Assembly (NCBI RefSeq): GCF_023555005.1
Contig: NZ_JAMJPJ010000009.1
Coordinates: 1 to 64,000, forward strand
DNA: 64,000 bases
From: Halomonas llamarensis
GTDB taxonomy: Bacteria > Pseudomonadota > Gammaproteobacteria > Pseudomonadales > Halomonadaceae
Reading direction: 5' to 3'
Every line of letters starts with the position of its first letter. Position 1 is the first letter of the stretch. The notes beneath the pieces are model-generated. The model was not told the origin of the DNA. It made no database searches and saw only the letters and a list, made by a program, of their open reading frames with translations. Position numbers and translations under genes: made by a program. Below, piece by piece: positions 16,290 to 26,854 of this stretch.

Positions 16290-17018
16290 ATGTTCTTGTA
16301 TCGCAATGACCCGTCCACTTTAGCGCTGTCTAAGCGGTTGTATACGGCGGTGGAAGTGGTGCTCGTCGGCCTGGTGCTGGTGTTGGCAGGCCATGGGTTC
16401 CCCCGCCTGATACAAGGCACTGGCGAATGGGCGGTGGCGCTTCTGGTCTATGGCTTGATTGGGGTGCTTATCGTGCGCTTCTGGCCGCACGGCGCCTTAG
16501 GGTGGGCCAACCGCGTCACGCTGGTGCGCAGTGCGCTGATAGCGCTTATCGCCGGTGGACTTATCGCCAACGTTTCCGTCGTTGGCCAATGGCAGTGGTT
16601 AGGCATCGCTGCCGCTGCCCTGCTGCTCGATGGTGTCGATGGCTTTGTCGCGCGGAGCACCCACTGCGAATCCGACTTCGGCGCACGCTTTGATATGGAG
16701 CTGGATGCCCTACTGATTCTGCTACTTTGCCTGGCGTTGATCACAACCGCCGAGCTTGCCCCCTGGGTATTGTTGATCGGGGCGATGCGCTACGGCTTTG
16801 TGTTGGCCAGCAACATTTATCCGTGGCTAAAAGCGCCGCTTTTTCCCAGCTGGCGACGCAAAGCGGTATGCGTCTGGCAGGTAGCCGCCTTACTGCTGGC
16901 ACTAACCCCGCTCACCCCAAGCGACGTATCCGCGTTATTCGCCCTAAGCGCGCTCATCACGCTGGTTTACTCCTTCGGTGTGGACATGTGGTGGCTCTAT
17001 CGTCGACACCCCGTTTAG
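16290..17018 (+). CDS. CDP-alcohol phosphatidyltransferase family membrane enzyme
   Basis: The 242-aa protein is mostly hydrophobic helices. The complete CDP-alcohol phosphotransferase signature is present: the D-x2-DG-x2-AR-x8-G-x3-D-x3-D pattern falls in the stretch from LLLDGVDGFVAR to MELDA near residues 108-140. Such enzymes join a CDP-activated alcohol to a second alcohol with loss of CMP. ATG 16290 is chosen because GGAG lies 7 nt upstream; in-frame starts at 16239 and 16146 lack a good ribosome site. It is divergent from the dehydrogenase operon across 142 bp, which suggests shared control. Confidence 0.87.
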   Translation: MFLYRNDPSTLALSKRLYTAVEVVLVGLVLVLAGHGFPRLIQGTGEWAVALLVYGLIGVLIVRFWPHGALGWANRVTLVRSALIALIAGGLIANVSVVGQWQWLGIAAAALLLDGVDGFVARSTHCESDFGARFDMELDALLILLLCLALITTAELAPWVLLIGAMRYGFVLASNIYPWLKAPLFPSWRRKAVCVWQVAALLLALTPLTPSDVSALFALSALITLVYSFGVDMWWLYRRHPV

Positions 17019-17214
17019 ACCGAACAGCCACGTGTTAACGAAGCCTTAGCTACTTCCGCGCAGACAAAGCCCACGTGGTATATCAATTCCCGCTGCGGCA
17101 CCCACCATGTCGATTTGCACTCATCAGGTTCGCTAACAGCCCCGTACTAACCCTGCTTTTCTGCGCTGCAGAATGTTAACCTAAGGTCTAATTTTACGCT
17201 GAGCTAAGGCCCCT

Positions 17215-18393
17215 ATGAACGCACCTGTCCTCGTGATTAATTGCGGTTCTTCTTCGATTAAATATGCCCTGATTGATAGTGACCCCAAGGCACCACGCCT
17301 TGCCGGACTCGCCGAGCGGTTAGACAGCTCCGATGCGCGCCTCCAGGGAAGCAACAGCCGCGGCGAGAGCTTTCAACAGCCGCTTTCCGGGGCCGACCAC
17401 GCTCAAGCGCTGCAAGCTATCTTTGCACGATTAGAGGAGCGCTCCCCAGCAGCAATCGGCCACCGCGTGGTACACGGCGGTGAGCACTTCACGCAAGCGG
17501 CACTGATTGATAAAAACGTCATCGACACGATTGAAACCACCGCTACGCTGGCCCCGTTACATAACCCAGCGAACCTAGCGGGCATTGCCGCGACGCGGGC
17601 ATTATTTCCTGACCTGCCGCAAGTGGCGGTATTCGATACGGCGTTTCATCAAACGCTGCCGCCACAGGCGTACCGCTACGCACTGCCAGAGGCGTTGTAT
17701 ACGCAGCACGGCATTCGCCGCTACGGCTTTCACGGTACCAGCCACGCGTTCGTTAGCCAGCGCGCTGGCGACATAAGCGAGCGCGGTGCCGGTGGCTGGC
17801 TGGTCGCACATCTGGGTAACGGTTGCTCCACCAGCGCGGTGTGGCAAAACCAGAGCCTAGATACCAGCATGGGATTAACGCCGCTGGAAGGTGTTGCCAT
17901 GGGCACACGCAGCGGCGATGTGGACCCTGGCCTACACGCCCACCTGCACCGTCAGCTCGGCTGGTCGCTGGATGACATCGACCGTGTATTAAATAAACAG
18001 AGCGGCCTTTATGGGCTTTCCGGGCTCACCAACGACATGCGCGAAATCGAAACCGCTGCCGACGGGGAGCACGCAGGCGCACGCTTGGCCTTTGACGTGT
18101 TCTGTTACCGCGTGGCGAAGTCGCTTGCCGCGCTCTCCTGCGCGCTGCCCACGCTTGACGGTGTGCTATTCACCGGCGGTATCGGCGAAAACTCTTCTCA
18201 GGTGCGCAAGCGTGTTATCCATCTGCTGCCCCACTTTGGTTTGGCGCTGGATAACGACAGGAACGCCATTACCCGCGGCGGCCGCGAAGACCGTATTGAT
18301 GCTGGCAGCGGCCCCGAGGTATGGGTCATCCCCACCGATGAAGAAGGCCGCATTGCCGCCGAAACCCGCCACTGCTTGGAGACCCGCGCATGA
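17215..18393 (+). CDS. ackA: Acetate kinase
   Basis: The 392-aa ASKHA-fold kinase interconverts acetate plus ATP with acetyl phosphate plus ADP. The N-terminal phosphate loop VLVINCGSSSIKYALI, GHRVVHGGEHF near residue 82, YGFHGTSHAFV near 173, and VLFTGGIGENS near 318 are all present. AAGG lies a few bases before ATG 17215. Its stop overlaps the pta start (ATGA), so the two are translated together. The 196 bp upstream, back to the phosphatidyltransferase gene, contain no other gene. Confidence 0.97.
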   Translation: MNAPVLVINCGSSSIKYALIDSDPKAPRLAGLAERLDSSDARLQGSNSRGESFQQPLSGADHAQALQAIFARLEERSPAAIGHRVVHGGEHFTQAALIDKNVIDTIETTATLAPLHNPANLAGIAATRALFPDLPQVAVFDTAFHQTLPPQAYRYALPEALYTQHGIRRYGFHGTSHAFVSQRAGDISERGAGGWLVAHLGNGCSTSAVWQNQSLDTSMGLTPLEGVAMGTRSGDVDPGLHAHLHRQLGWSLDDIDRVLNKQSGLYGLSGLTNDMREIETAADGEHAGARLAFDVFCYRVAKSLAALSCALPTLDGVLFTGGIGENSSQVRKRVIHLLPHFGLALDNDRNAITRGGREDRIDAGSGPEVWVIPTDEEGRIAAETRHCLETRA

Positions 18394-20594
18394 GCACACA
18401 AACCGCGCCACAAACGATTCTTTTGGTACCCACCAGTGAAGGGGCAGGCTTAACTTCTGCTTGTTTGGGGCTCATTCAGGCGCTTGACACCATTGGCCTG
18501 AAGGCCGGCTTTCTCAAGCCGTTTATGCAGGACGAGCTCAACGGCCCCGGCCTTGACCGCTCGACCGCGCTGGTATCGCGCACATTGCCACAACGCCCTC
18601 CTTCGCCGATCACGCAAGCACGCCTGGAACGTTTGCTGCGCGACAACCAGATCGATGACTTAATGGAAAGCGTCATCGAGCGTTATGACCAAGTGACACA
18701 ACAGGCCGAGCGCGATGGCTCAGCACTAGACTTGGTCGTGGTGGAGGGGGTCGTGCCGACCACGCACACCACCTACGCCACCCAAACCAACACCCAGCTA
18801 GCGAACGCGCTCAATGCGCGCATTATTTTGGTGGGTACCGGCGATCTTGAGGCACCGCAGCAGCTCGCAGAAGAGCTGGATATGCACGCCCGAAGCTTTG
18901 GCGGCATCCGCTCGTCGCGCACCTTGGGGTGTATTCTCATGCGTATGCGCAACCTTCCCTACGCGCAAGATGATGGTCACTTGGATGATCTGACGGCCAC
19001 CCCAGGCGCCATTAAACCGCAGCTTGAAGAGCCGGTACTCAAGGAGCTGCGCCGTCACTCGCCAGCGCTTGCCACCGAGCGCTTCCACCTGATTGGCGTG
19101 GTGCCCTACAGCAAGGCACTGAGTGCGCCGCGCACATTGGATGTCGCCCGCGCATTAAACGCGACGCTGCTTAACGAAGGTGAAGCGACCCAACGTCGCG
19201 TACTTACTACCAGCCTATGTGCCCGAAGCGCGGCCAATGCGCTGCATATCTTTACCCCCGGAAGCCTCATTGTGACTTCCGGCGACCGCGATGACGTGGT
19301 GATGGCTGCGGCACTCGCGACCATGAACGGCACGCGCTTGGCCGGTGTACTCCTCGCCAACGGCTTTACCCCCAACGCGGATATGATTGAGATGTGCCGC
19401 CCGGCCCTGCACACTGGTTTACCCGTGCTTTCCGTCGACACCAACAGCTTGACCACGGCAACGCATCTCAGTCAGCTCAGCGCGGAAATCCCCGTGGATG
19501 ATTTTGAGCGTGCCGAACGCGTCGCCCAATTTGTCGCCGCCCACATCGATTTGGACTGGCTGAAAGATACCCTTAAAAACCACCTCAATCGCGGCTTTAC
19601 CCGGCGGCTTTCGCCTTCCGCGTTTCGCTATCAGCTGGTCAAGCTCGCGCAACAGGCGAACAAGCGCATTGTGCTGCCGGAAGGTAACGAGCCTCGCACC
19701 ATCGAGGCGGCCATTATTTGCCAGCGCCGCGGCATCGCTAACTGCGTGCTGCTAGGAAACCGTGAAGAGATCGTGAACGTCGCCCGTCATCGCGGTTTTA
19801 CGCTGCCAGAGGATCTCACCATCATCGACCCGGAGAGCACCCGCGCCCAATATATCGAACCGATGGTGTCGCTGCGCCGTGGCAAACTCAACGACATCAC
19901 CGCCGACGCCCAGCTACACGACAATGTCGTGCTGGGAACCATGATGCTGCAGCTTGGCGAAGTAGATGGCCTAGTCTCCGGCGCCGTCCACACCACCGCC
20001 AATACCGTGCGCCCGGCGTTTCAGCTGATCAAAACCGCGCCTGAATACAACCAGGTATCATCGATCTTTTTCATGCTACTGCCCGAGCAGGTCGTGGTTT
20101 ACGGCGACTGTGCGGTCAACCCCGACCCGGATGCCGAGACGTTGGCCGAAATCGCCCTGCAAAGCGCCCACTCAGCCGAAGCATTTGGCATTGAGCCGCG
20201 GGTGGCGATGATCAGCTACTCCACAGGCGATTCCGGCAGCGGTGCGGAAGTAGAGAAAGTGCGCGAAGCGACGCGCATCGCCAAACAACGCGCGCCACAT
20301 CTCGCCATTGACGGTCCGCTGCAATACGACGCCGCCGCGAATGAAAGCGTGGGCAAACAAAAAGCCCCGGACTCCCCGGTGGCAGGTCGCGCCACCGTGT
20401 TCGTATTCCCCGACCTCAACACCGGCAACACCACTTACAAAGCAGTGCAGCGTAGCGCGCGAGTGGTCAGCGTCGGGCCCATGCTGCAAGGCTTAAACAA
20501 GCCGGTGAACGATTTATCCCGCGGCGCGCTGGTGGACGATATCGTCTACACCATCGCGCTAACCGCGATTCAGTCGGCGCAGCAGAGCGCTTAA
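18390..20594 (+). CDS. pta: Phosphate acetyltransferase (long form)
   Basis: The 734-aa enzyme converts acetyl-CoA and phosphate to acetyl phosphate, which AckA uses to make ATP. It has the three-part long form: an N-terminal P-loop-like dethiobiotin-synthetase-fold domain (LLVPTSEGAGLTSACLGLI), a central DRTGG-type domain, and the catalytic domain from about residue 410 with RIVLPEGNEPRT, VSGAVHTTANTVRPAFQLI and the late GPMLQGLNKPVNDLSRG. The start overlaps the ackA stop by 4 bp. The weak hairpin around 20660-20690 may be its terminator. Confidence 0.96.
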   Translation: MSTQTAPQTILLVPTSEGAGLTSACLGLIQALDTIGLKAGFLKPFMQDELNGPGLDRSTALVSRTLPQRPPSPITQARLERLLRDNQIDDLMESVIERYDQVTQQAERDGSALDLVVVEGVVPTTHTTYATQTNTQLANALNARIILVGTGDLEAPQQLAEELDMHARSFGGIRSSRTLGCILMRMRNLPYAQDDGHLDDLTATPGAIKPQLEEPVLKELRRHSPALATERFHLIGVVPYSKALSAPRTLDVARALNATLLNEGEATQRRVLTTSLCARSAANALHIFTPGSLIVTSGDRDDVVMAAALATMNGTRLAGVLLANGFTPNADMIEMCRPALHTGLPVLSVDTNSLTTATHLSQLSAEIPVDDFERAERVAQFVAAHIDLDWLKDTLKNHLNRGFTRRLSPSAFRYQLVKLAQQANKRIVLPEGNEPRTIEAAIICQRRGIANCVLLGNREEIVNVARHRGFTLPEDLTIIDPESTRAQYIEPMVSLRRGKLNDITADAQLHDNVVLGTMMLQLGEVDGLVSGAVHTTANTVRPAFQLIKTAPEYNQVSSIFFMLLPEQVVVYGDCAVNPDPDAETLAEIALQSAHSAEAFGIEPRVAMISYSTGDSGSGAEVEKVREATRIAKQRAPHLAIDGPLQYDAAANESVGKQKAPDSPVAGRATVFVFPDLNTGNTTYKAVQRSARVVSVGPMLQGLNKPVNDLSRGALVDDIVYTIALTAIQSAQQSA

Positions 20595-20737
20595 GCATGC
20601 CTTGCCAGGCTCCCACTCGACTAAGTGATTCTCTTGCGCTTGACGAACATACGACGAACGCCTAGCGTTTGAGCGTTTTTGCTACGCTTTCAGCACGCCG
20701 ACGACAATGGTACCGCACAGGGTAAAAGGTTCCCTCT

Positions 20738-22015
20738 ATGACAATGCTAATGAGTTTGATCGGTATGGTGACGCTGATTGCCATTGCCCTGCTCTTTTCT
20801 TACGACCGTAAAGCCATCCGGCTGCGCACGGTGATCGGTGCTTTCGCGATTCAAGCGAGTATCGGCGCGTTTGTGCTCTACGTGCCCGTTGGGCAAACCG
20901 TGCTGCAAACCATATCGAGCGGCGTGAGCCAAGTCGTGCTGTATGCCAACGACGGTATTGAGTTCCTGTTTGGTGGGCTCGCCGATGTGGAAAACGTCGG
21001 GTTTGTGTTCGCGATCAAAGTCCTGCCCGTGATTATTTTCTTCTCCTCGCTGATCGCCGTGCTTTACTACATTGGCATCATGCAGTGGGTCATCCGGATT
21101 CTTGGTGGCGCGCTACAAAAAGCGCTTGGCACCTCACGGACCGAGTCGCTCTCTGCCACGGCGAATATCTTTGTCGGCCAAACCGAAGCACCGCTGGTGG
21201 TGCGCCCGTTTATCGCCCGCATGACGCCTTCACAGCTGTTCGCGGTAATGTGTGGCGGCTTGGCTTCAGTGGCAGGCTCTGTTTTGGCCGGCTACGCAGC
21301 GCTGGGTATTCCCATGGAGTATTTGGTCGCGGCGTCGTTTATGGCCGCCCCGGGCGGGCTTTTGTTTGCCAAGTTGATCATGCCGGAGACCCAAGAGCCG
21401 GAAGATAGTGTTTCGAAGATCGAAGAAGAGCAGGAACACAATGACGACAGACCCAGCAACGTTCTCGACGCGGCGGCGAGTGGCGCCACCTCCGGGCTGA
21501 AACTGGCCGCGAACGTCGGGGCGATGCTGCTTGCGTTTATCAGCCTGATTGCGCTGATCAACGGGATGCTCGGCGGCATCGGCGGCTGGTTTGGCATGGA
21601 ATCACTAAGCTTGGAGCTGATCCTCGGCTGGCTCTTCTCGCCGCTGGCGTTTTTGCTCGGTGTACCATGGGAAGAAGCCAATCTTGCCGGTTCGTTTATC
21701 GGTCAAAAGCTGGTCGTCAACGAGTTCGTCGCCTATATCAACTTGGCCCCTTACCTTGATGGCGAGAAAGTGGTTGCCGCGACCGGCCAAGTCATGACGC
21801 CCCACACCATGGCCATTTTATCCTTTGCGCTGTGCGGCTTTGCTAACCTGTCCTCGATTGCTATTTTGCTCGGTGGGCTGGGTAGCATCGCGCCTTCGCG
21901 CCGCCATGAAATTGCCCGCTTCGGCGTAAAGGCGGTGCTCGCCGGGACGCTGTCTAATTTGATGTCAGCGACCATCGCTGGCTTTTTCCTGGCGTTAAGC
22001 AGTGCCAGTGCTTGA
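20738..22015 (+). CDS. nupC: Concentrative nucleoside transporter (NupC/CNT family)
   Basis: The 425-aa membrane protein imports nucleosides with H+ or Na+. It has CNT-family helices and the conserved stretches [16 protein letters not shown] (near residue 147), [17 protein letters not shown] (near 170), [14 protein letters not shown] (near 322) and [17 protein letters not shown] (near 372). A hydrophilic loop near residues 215-240 is rich in Glu and Asp. It heads a run of nucleoside catabolic genes on the same strand, so it likely supplies their substrates. The GGTAAAAGG sequence upstream serves ATG 20738. Confidence 0.93.
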   Translation: MTMLMSLIGMVTLIAIALLFSYDRKAIRLRTVIGAFAIQASIGAFVLYVPVGQTVLQTISSGVSQVVLYANDGIEFLFGGLADVENVGFVFAIKVLPVIIFFSSLIAVLYYIGIMQWVIRILGGALQKALGTSRTESLSATANIFVGQTEAPLVVRPFIARMTPSQLFAVMCGGLASVAGSVLAGYAALGIPMEYLVAASFMAAPGGLLFAKLIMPETQEPEDSVSKIEEEQEHNDDRPSNVLDAAASGATSGLKLAANVGAMLLAFISLIALINGMLGGIGGWFGMESLSLELILGWLFSPLAFLLGVPWEEANLAGSFIGQKLVVNEFVAYINLAPYLDGEKVVAATGQVMTPHTMAILSFALCGFANLSSIAILLGGLGSIAPSRRHEIARFGVKAVLAGTLSNLMSATIAGFFLALSSASA

Positions 22016-22062
22016 CGCCATCTAACGTTTTACTATTGACTTTTTTAACCCAAGAGATGCCC

Positions 22063-22848
22063 ATGACTGCTTCGATTAACCTCACCCAAGCCGCGCGTCA
22101 GGCGCTTTTGCTGATGGACTTAACCAGCCTTAACGCTGACGATACCGACGCCACCATTGAGTCGCTGTGCAAGCAGGCAAAAACGCCCTTTGGCCACCCT
22201 GCGGCGGTATGTATCTACCCGCAATTTATCGTGACGGCACGCCGCGCGCTCATTGCCCACAAGCTTAGCGGTGAGGTCAAAATCGCCAGCGTCACTAACT
22301 TTCCCGACGGCGGCGATGACATCATGGCGGCCGCCCGCGCCACCCGCGAGGCCGTTGCCTCAGGGGCCGATGAAGTCGACGTGGTATTCCCCTACCGCAC
22401 GCTCATGGCGGGCGACGAAGAAACCTGCCTTGAGCTAGTGGAAATGTGCCACGCAGCATGCGGCGGCCAAGCGCTGTTAAAGATCATCATCGAGTCCGGC
22501 GAACTCAAAGAGTCGGCGCTGATCAAACGCGCCAGCGAAATCGCCATCGAGGGCGGCGCCGACTTCATCAAAACCTCCACGGGCAAAGTCGAGGTCAACG
22601 CCACGCTCGAAGCCGCTGAGATTATGCTGAAGGCGATCAAAGACAGCGGTAAAGATGTCGGCTTTAAAGCCGCCGGCGGAGTCAAAACGGTTGAAGAGGC
22701 CGCTGAATACCTTGCCCTGGCCACTGAGATCATGGGCGCCCAGTGGGTTACGCCTAAACACTTCCGTTTCGGCGCGTCGAGCCTTTTAGCGGATGTAATG
22801 GCGACATTGACCGGCAACGCCTCCGTCGCCGAACAAGGAGGGTACTAA
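22063..22848 (+). CDS. deoC: Deoxyribose-phosphate aldolase
   Basis: The 261-aa class I aldolase splits 2-deoxyribose-5-phosphate into acetaldehyde and glyceraldehyde-3-phosphate. The Schiff-base lysine is in [11 protein letters not shown] near residue 170, and the second active Lys is in [11 protein letters not shown] near 205. ATG 22063 follows AAGAGA; an upstream in-frame ATG at 22012 overlaps nupC and would add a hydrophobic, unconserved N-terminus. Its TAA shares a base with the deoA start. Confidence 0.95.
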   Translation: MTASINLTQAARQALLLMDLTSLNADDTDATIESLCKQAKTPFGHPAAVCIYPQFIVTARRALIAHKLSGEVKIASVTNFPDGGDDIMAAARATREAVASGADEVDVVFPYRTLMAGDEETCLELVEMCHAACGGQALLKIIIESGELKESALIKRASEIAIEGGADFIKTSTGKVEVNATLEAAEIMLKAIKDSGKDVGFKAAGGVKTVEEAAEYLALATEIMGAQWVTPKHFRFGASSLLADVMATLTGNASVAEQGGY

Positions 22849-24200
22849 TGGTGGCGAACGCTTCTCACCACGCCCTGCTCCCCCAAGAGCTGATCCGCCT
22901 AAAGCGCGACGGCGAGCCGCTGCCGTTAGAAGAAATCGAGGCGTTTGTGCAGGGCATTGCCGACGACCGTATTAGCGATGCGCAAATTGGCGCCTTCACT
23001 ATGGCGGTGTTTTTAAATGGCATGAGCCGTGAAGAAGTCGTCGCGCTTACCACAGCAACGCGCGACTCCGGCCACGTTATGCAGTGGGATTCGCTCAACC
23101 TGCCGGGCCCGATTGTGGATAAGCATTCCACCGGCGGTGTGGGCGATTTGGTGTCTTTAGTGCTTGGCCCATGGGTCGCGGCGTGCGGCGCGTTCGTACC
23201 GATGATTTCAGGACGCGGCCTGGGCCATACCGGCGGCACGCTGGATAAGCTGGAGTCGATACCGGGTTACAACCCCTACCCCGCGCCGGAGCGCTTTAGC
23301 AAGGTGGTCAAATCCACCGGTGTGGCGATTATCGGCCAGACCGGCAACCTGGCACCGGCGGATAAACGCATCTATGGCGTGCGCGACGTGACCGCCACGG
23401 TAGAATCCATCCCGTTGATTACCGCCTCAATTTTGGGGAAAAAGCTAGCCTCGGGTCTGGACGCCCTAGTGATGGACGTCAAAGTCGGCAGCGGCGCTTT
23501 TATGCCCACCCCAGAAAAATCCCGCGAACTGGCCAAAAGCATTGCGAACGTCGCGACTCAAGCGGGCACACCCACCACCGCCCTGCTCACCGACATGAGC
23601 CAGCCGCTGGCTCCCTGCGCGGGTAACGCCGTCGAGATCGTCGAAACTCTGGCGCTACTGCGCGGCGAGCGGCCTGACAGCCGCGTCATGCAGGTAACCC
23701 GCGAACTGGCGGTGGAAATGCTGATGGCGGGCAAGCTGGTCGCCAGCCGTGAAGAGGCCCTAGCGAAGCTGGAAAAAGCGCTGACCTCGGGTGCCGCGGC
23801 TGACGTATTCGCCCGCATGGTCCACGAGCTCGGTGGCCCCGCTGATTTCATGGAGCGCTCAGAGCATTACTTGGCCACCGCACCGGTCATCCAAGCGGTC
23901 TATCCAGAACAGAGCGGCATTGTGCAGTGCATCGATACCCGCGCCGTGGGTATGAGCGTGGTGGAACTGGGCGGTGGCCGTCTGCGCAACGACGCCAGCG
24001 TCGACCATAGCGTAGGCTTTAGCGAGATTGCCGAAGTGGGCGACCGAGTCGACAATCAGCGACCGCTGGCTATCGTACACGCCCGGAGCGAAGATGCCGC
24101 CGCGCGTGCCGCGGCCCAGCTGCGAGATGCTGTCACCTTGGGTGACGCCCCCGCAACCGCCGATACACTACTTCAAGATACCTTCCGAGGAGAGGCCTAA
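22848..24200 (+). CDS. deoA: Thymidine phosphorylase
   Basis: The 450-aa dimeric phosphorylase converts thymidine or deoxyuridine plus phosphate to the base and deoxyribose-1-phosphate. The family signature is clear in [19 protein letters not shown] near residue 89 and [20 protein letters not shown] near 123. VKVGSGAFM near 212 and the C-terminal DHSVGFSEI block are also present. It overlaps deoC and deoB by one base at each end (TAATG), so these genes form one translational unit, with GGAGGG placed ahead of the start. Confidence 0.96.
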   Translation: MVANASHHALLPQELIRLKRDGEPLPLEEIEAFVQGIADDRISDAQIGAFTMAVFLNGMSREEVVALTTATRDSGHVMQWDSLNLPGPIVDKHSTGGVGDLVSLVLGPWVAACGAFVPMISGRGLGHTGGTLDKLESIPGYNPYPAPERFSKVVKSTGVAIIGQTGNLAPADKRIYGVRDVTATVESIPLITASILGKKLASGLDALVMDVKVGSGAFMPTPEKSRELAKSIANVATQAGTPTTALLTDMSQPLAPCAGNAVEIVETLALLRGERPDSRVMQVTRELAVEMLMAGKLVASREEALAKLEKALTSGAAADVFARMVHELGGPADFMERSEHYLATAPVIQAVYPEQSGIVQCIDTRAVGMSVVELGGGRLRNDASVDHSVGFSEIAEVGDRVDNQRPLAIVHARSEDAAARAAAQLRDAVTLGDAPATADTLLQDTFRGEA

Positions 24201-25444
24201 TGCGCCGTGCCATTGTGATTGTGCTCGATTCCTTCGGCATCGGCAGCGCCCCCGACGCTGCTGAGTTTGGCGATGCCGGGGCTGACACGCTAGGCCATAT
24301 TGCCGCCGCCTGTGCGCGTGGTAAGGCCGATACCACCGAACGCCAAGGCCCGCTGAAACTGCCCAACATGGCCGCGTTGGGGTTATTTCATGCCCACCGC
24401 GATGCCACGGGCAGCGTCGCCGAAGACGTGTCCCTTCCTCAAACACTGAACGGCGCTTACGCCCACGCCAAAGAAATCTCCAGCGGCAAGGACACCCCTT
24501 CCGGCCACTGGGAAATTGCTGGCGTGCCGGTCCGTTTTGACTGGGGCTATTTTCTCGATAAAACCGCTAGCTTTCCCGCAGAGCTGCTCGACAAGATTGT
24601 CGAAGAGGCGAACCTGCCCGGCGTAATCGGCAACTGCCACGCCTCCGGCACCGAAATCATCGCACGCCTGGGCGAAGAGCACGTCAACACCGGCAAGCCG
24701 ATTGTGTATACCTCGGCGGATTCCGTATTCCAAATTGCCGCCCACGAGGAGCACTTCGGCCTTGAGCGGCTGTATGAACTGTGCGAAACCGTGCGCGAAC
24801 TGCTCGAGCCCTACAACATTGGCCGTGTGATTGCCCGCCCCTTTATCGGCCACAACAGCGCTGACTTTTCCCGCACCGGCAACCGCCGCGATTACAGCAT
24901 CGAACCGCCAAGCCCCACCGTACTGCAAAAGCTCGCCGAGGCCGGGGGCGAAGTGGTCTCGATTGGTAAAATTGCCGATATCTACGCCCACTGCGGTATC
25001 ACGCACAAGGTGAAAGCCAGCGGCCACGATGCGCTGATGGAAGCGACGATTTCCGAGGTCGTGCGTACCGCTACGCAAACCCGCGACCGCCCGACGATGA
25101 TCATGGCCAACTTCGTCGATTTTGACTCGGTTTACGGCCACCGCCGGGATGTACCGGGCTATGCCGCCGCGCTGGAAGATTTTGATGCCAAGCTGTCCGA
25201 GCTTTTTGCCGCCCTCAACGATGACGACCTGCTGCTGCTTACCGCCGATCACGGCTGCGACCCCAGCTGGGAAGGCACCGAGCATACCCGCGAATACGTA
25301 CCCGTGATGGTCTCCGGCGCTGGCTTTGCCCCCGGCCCCTTGGGCGAGCGCGGCACCTTTGCTGATATTGGCCAAACGCTCGCCGACTTCTTCACGCTTC
25401 CCGCCATGGCCGATGGCGACAGCTTTTTATCTAACGCCGCGTGA
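24200..25444 (+). CDS. deoB: Phosphopentomutase
   Basis: The 414-aa alkaline-phosphatase-fold mutase interconverts deoxyribose-1-phosphate and deoxyribose-5-phosphate, linking DeoA and DeoD to DeoC. Metal ligands are visible in [14 protein letters not shown] at the N-terminus, the nucleophile region [13 protein letters not shown] near residue 95, and [13 protein letters not shown] plus TEHTREYVP near 350-370. GGAGA precedes the start. The large open frame on the opposite strand (24383-25375) is a GC-driven shadow. Confidence 0.96.
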   Translation: MRRAIVIVLDSFGIGSAPDAAEFGDAGADTLGHIAAACARGKADTTERQGPLKLPNMAALGLFHAHRDATGSVAEDVSLPQTLNGAYAHAKEISSGKDTPSGHWEIAGVPVRFDWGYFLDKTASFPAELLDKIVEEANLPGVIGNCHASGTEIIARLGEEHVNTGKPIVYTSADSVFQIAAHEEHFGLERLYELCETVRELLEPYNIGRVIARPFIGHNSADFSRTGNRRDYSIEPPSPTVLQKLAEAGGEVVSIGKIADIYAHCGITHKVKASGHDALMEATISEVVRTATQTRDRPTMIMANFVDFDSVYGHRRDVPGYAAALEDFDAKLSELFAALNDDDLLLLTADHGCDPSWEGTEHTREYVPVMVSGAGFAPGPLGERGTFADIGQTLADFFTLPAMADGDSFLSNAA

Positions 25445-25492
25445 ATCGCGTGAGTCGCGTTACTGATTGATCATCGTTTTTGGAGATTCTAG

Positions 25493-26218
25493 ATGGCAAC
25501 CCCACACATTAACGCCGCCCCCGGCGATTTCGCCGATACCGTGCTGATGCCCGGCGACCCGCTGCGCGCAAAATACATCGCCGAGACTTATCTGGACAAC
25601 GTGCGCCAAGTGAACGATGTGCGCAGCATGCTCGGCTACACCGGCACCTATCAGGGCCGCGAGATTTCGGTAATGGGGCACGGCATGGGGATTCCCTCGG
25701 TCTCTATTTATGCCAAAGAGTTGATTACCGATTACGGCGTCAAATCGATCATCCGCGTGGGGTCTTGCGGCGCGGTGCGCGATGACGTCAACGTTCGCGA
25801 TGTAGTCATCGGCATGGGCGCGTGTACCGATTCCAAAGTCAACCGCATGCGCTTCAACGACCACGACTTTGCCGCGATCGCCGACTTCGACCTGACCCAG
25901 CACGCGGTCGCCGCGGCCAACGCCCAAAACGTACCCGTGAAAGTCGGCAACATCTTCTCAGCGGATTTGTTCTATAACCCGCAAACCGAGATGGCTGAGC
26001 TGCTCAAACGCTACGGCATTGTCGGTGTCGAAATGGAGGCAGCGGGGCTTTACGGCGTCGCGGCGGAATTTGGTGCCCGCGCACTAACCATTTGCACGGT
26101 GTCGGACCATATCTTGAAAGGTGATTCGCTCTCCAGCGCCGATCGACAAACCACGTTTAACGACATGATGACCATTGCGCTGGATACCGTCTTGCGCGAC
26201 AACGCCGACCACGTTTAA
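25493..26218 (+). CDS. deoD: Purine-nucleoside phosphorylase
   Basis: The 241-aa hexameric-type phosphorylase cleaves purine (deoxy)nucleosides with phosphate. Characteristic sequence includes the N-terminal [23 protein letters not shown] near residue 16, VGSCGAV near 88, [12 protein letters not shown] near 180 (ribose-binding Met-Glu), and TVSDHI with the catalytic Asp near 205. GGAG lies 8 nt before ATG 25493. It follows deoB by 48 bp on the same transcript. Confidence 0.96.
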   Translation: MATPHINAAPGDFADTVLMPGDPLRAKYIAETYLDNVRQVNDVRSMLGYTGTYQGREISVMGHGMGIPSVSIYAKELITDYGVKSIIRVGSCGAVRDDVNVRDVVIGMGACTDSKVNRMRFNDHDFAAIADFDLTQHAVAAANAQNVPVKVGNIFSADLFYNPQTEMAELLKRYGIVGVEMEAAGLYGVAAEFGARALTICTVSDHILKGDSLSSADRQTTFNDMMTIALDTVLRDNADHV

Positions 26219-26235
26219 AGGCCCCAGGAAAACGC

Positions 26236-26643
26236 ATGAACCAAGTAGCAGAGCCGGTTGTTCAAACACTGATTCACGCGCGTGAAAACGCCTATGCGCC
26301 CTACTCCCACCACCCGGTGGCAGCGGTAATGGAAAGCGCTGACGGCCAGCACTTTGTCGGCTGCAACGTGGAGGTAGCTCACTATAAAGGGCTTTGCGCG
26401 GAAGCGTCAGCGATTGCCGCGATGATCACCGCTGGGCAGCGCCAATTGGCCACCGTCTACGTCATGGGCCCGGGCGATCACCTGTGCACACCCTGCGGCG
26501 ACTGCCGACAGCGAATTCGTGAGTTTGCCACGCCCAACACGCGTATCTTCGTCCTATCTCACCAGGGCGAAGTCCTAAAGACCTACACCATCGACACCCT
26601 ACTGCCCGATGCCTTTGGGCCAGAGAACCTGCCACCGCGCTAA
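26236..26643 (+). CDS. cdd: Cytidine deaminase
   Basis: The 135-aa homotetrameric-type enzyme deaminates cytidine and deoxycytidine to uridine forms. The zinc site is complete: HYKGLCAEASAIAAMI gives Cys-Ala-Glu near residue 55, and PCGDCRQRIREF near 89 gives the two further Cys. The YAPYSHHPVAAV motif near residue 20 is typical. It is the last gene of the nupC-deo run, 17 bp after deoD. A hairpin with a 7-bp stem (26664-26680) lies just downstream but lacks a T-run. Confidence 0.94.
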   Translation: MNQVAEPVVQTLIHARENAYAPYSHHPVAAVMESADGQHFVGCNVEVAHYKGLCAEASAIAAMITAGQRQLATVYVMGPGDHLCTPCGDCRQRIREFATPNTRIFVLSHQGEVLKTYTIDTLLPDAFGPENLPPR

Positions 26644-26854
26644 GCGTAAAAAGCGAGGTTACGTGGCTGCGCGGCAGCCAGGCCGGTGTGCCTTTGTGCA
26701 TAAAACATGATTTATTAAGGACTCATTATTGACGTAAGACATGGATTATTTTAGCGATTAATGCTCCCATTACTATATATAGCCAACTTCTAGAACCCGG
26801 TTCATCTTTCATGATGATCCAAAAAACATCCAACTCAACATTAGGAGCACGAAC

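Noticed and set aside
20645..20695. Terminator after pta
   Set aside because: Only short imperfect stems (AACGC/GCGTT) with a run of five T are visible, too weak to list as a feature.
24383..25375. 330-codon open frame antisense to deoB
   Set aside because: deoB is unmistakable in the other strand. The antisense product is Gly/Ala-rich without motifs, as expected from GC-biased third positions.
26729..26757. Sigma-70 promoter upstream of the DUF465 gene
   Set aside because: TTGACG is a fair -35 box, but no acceptable -10 box lies at 16-18 bp (TAGCGA is poor), so it is not listed.
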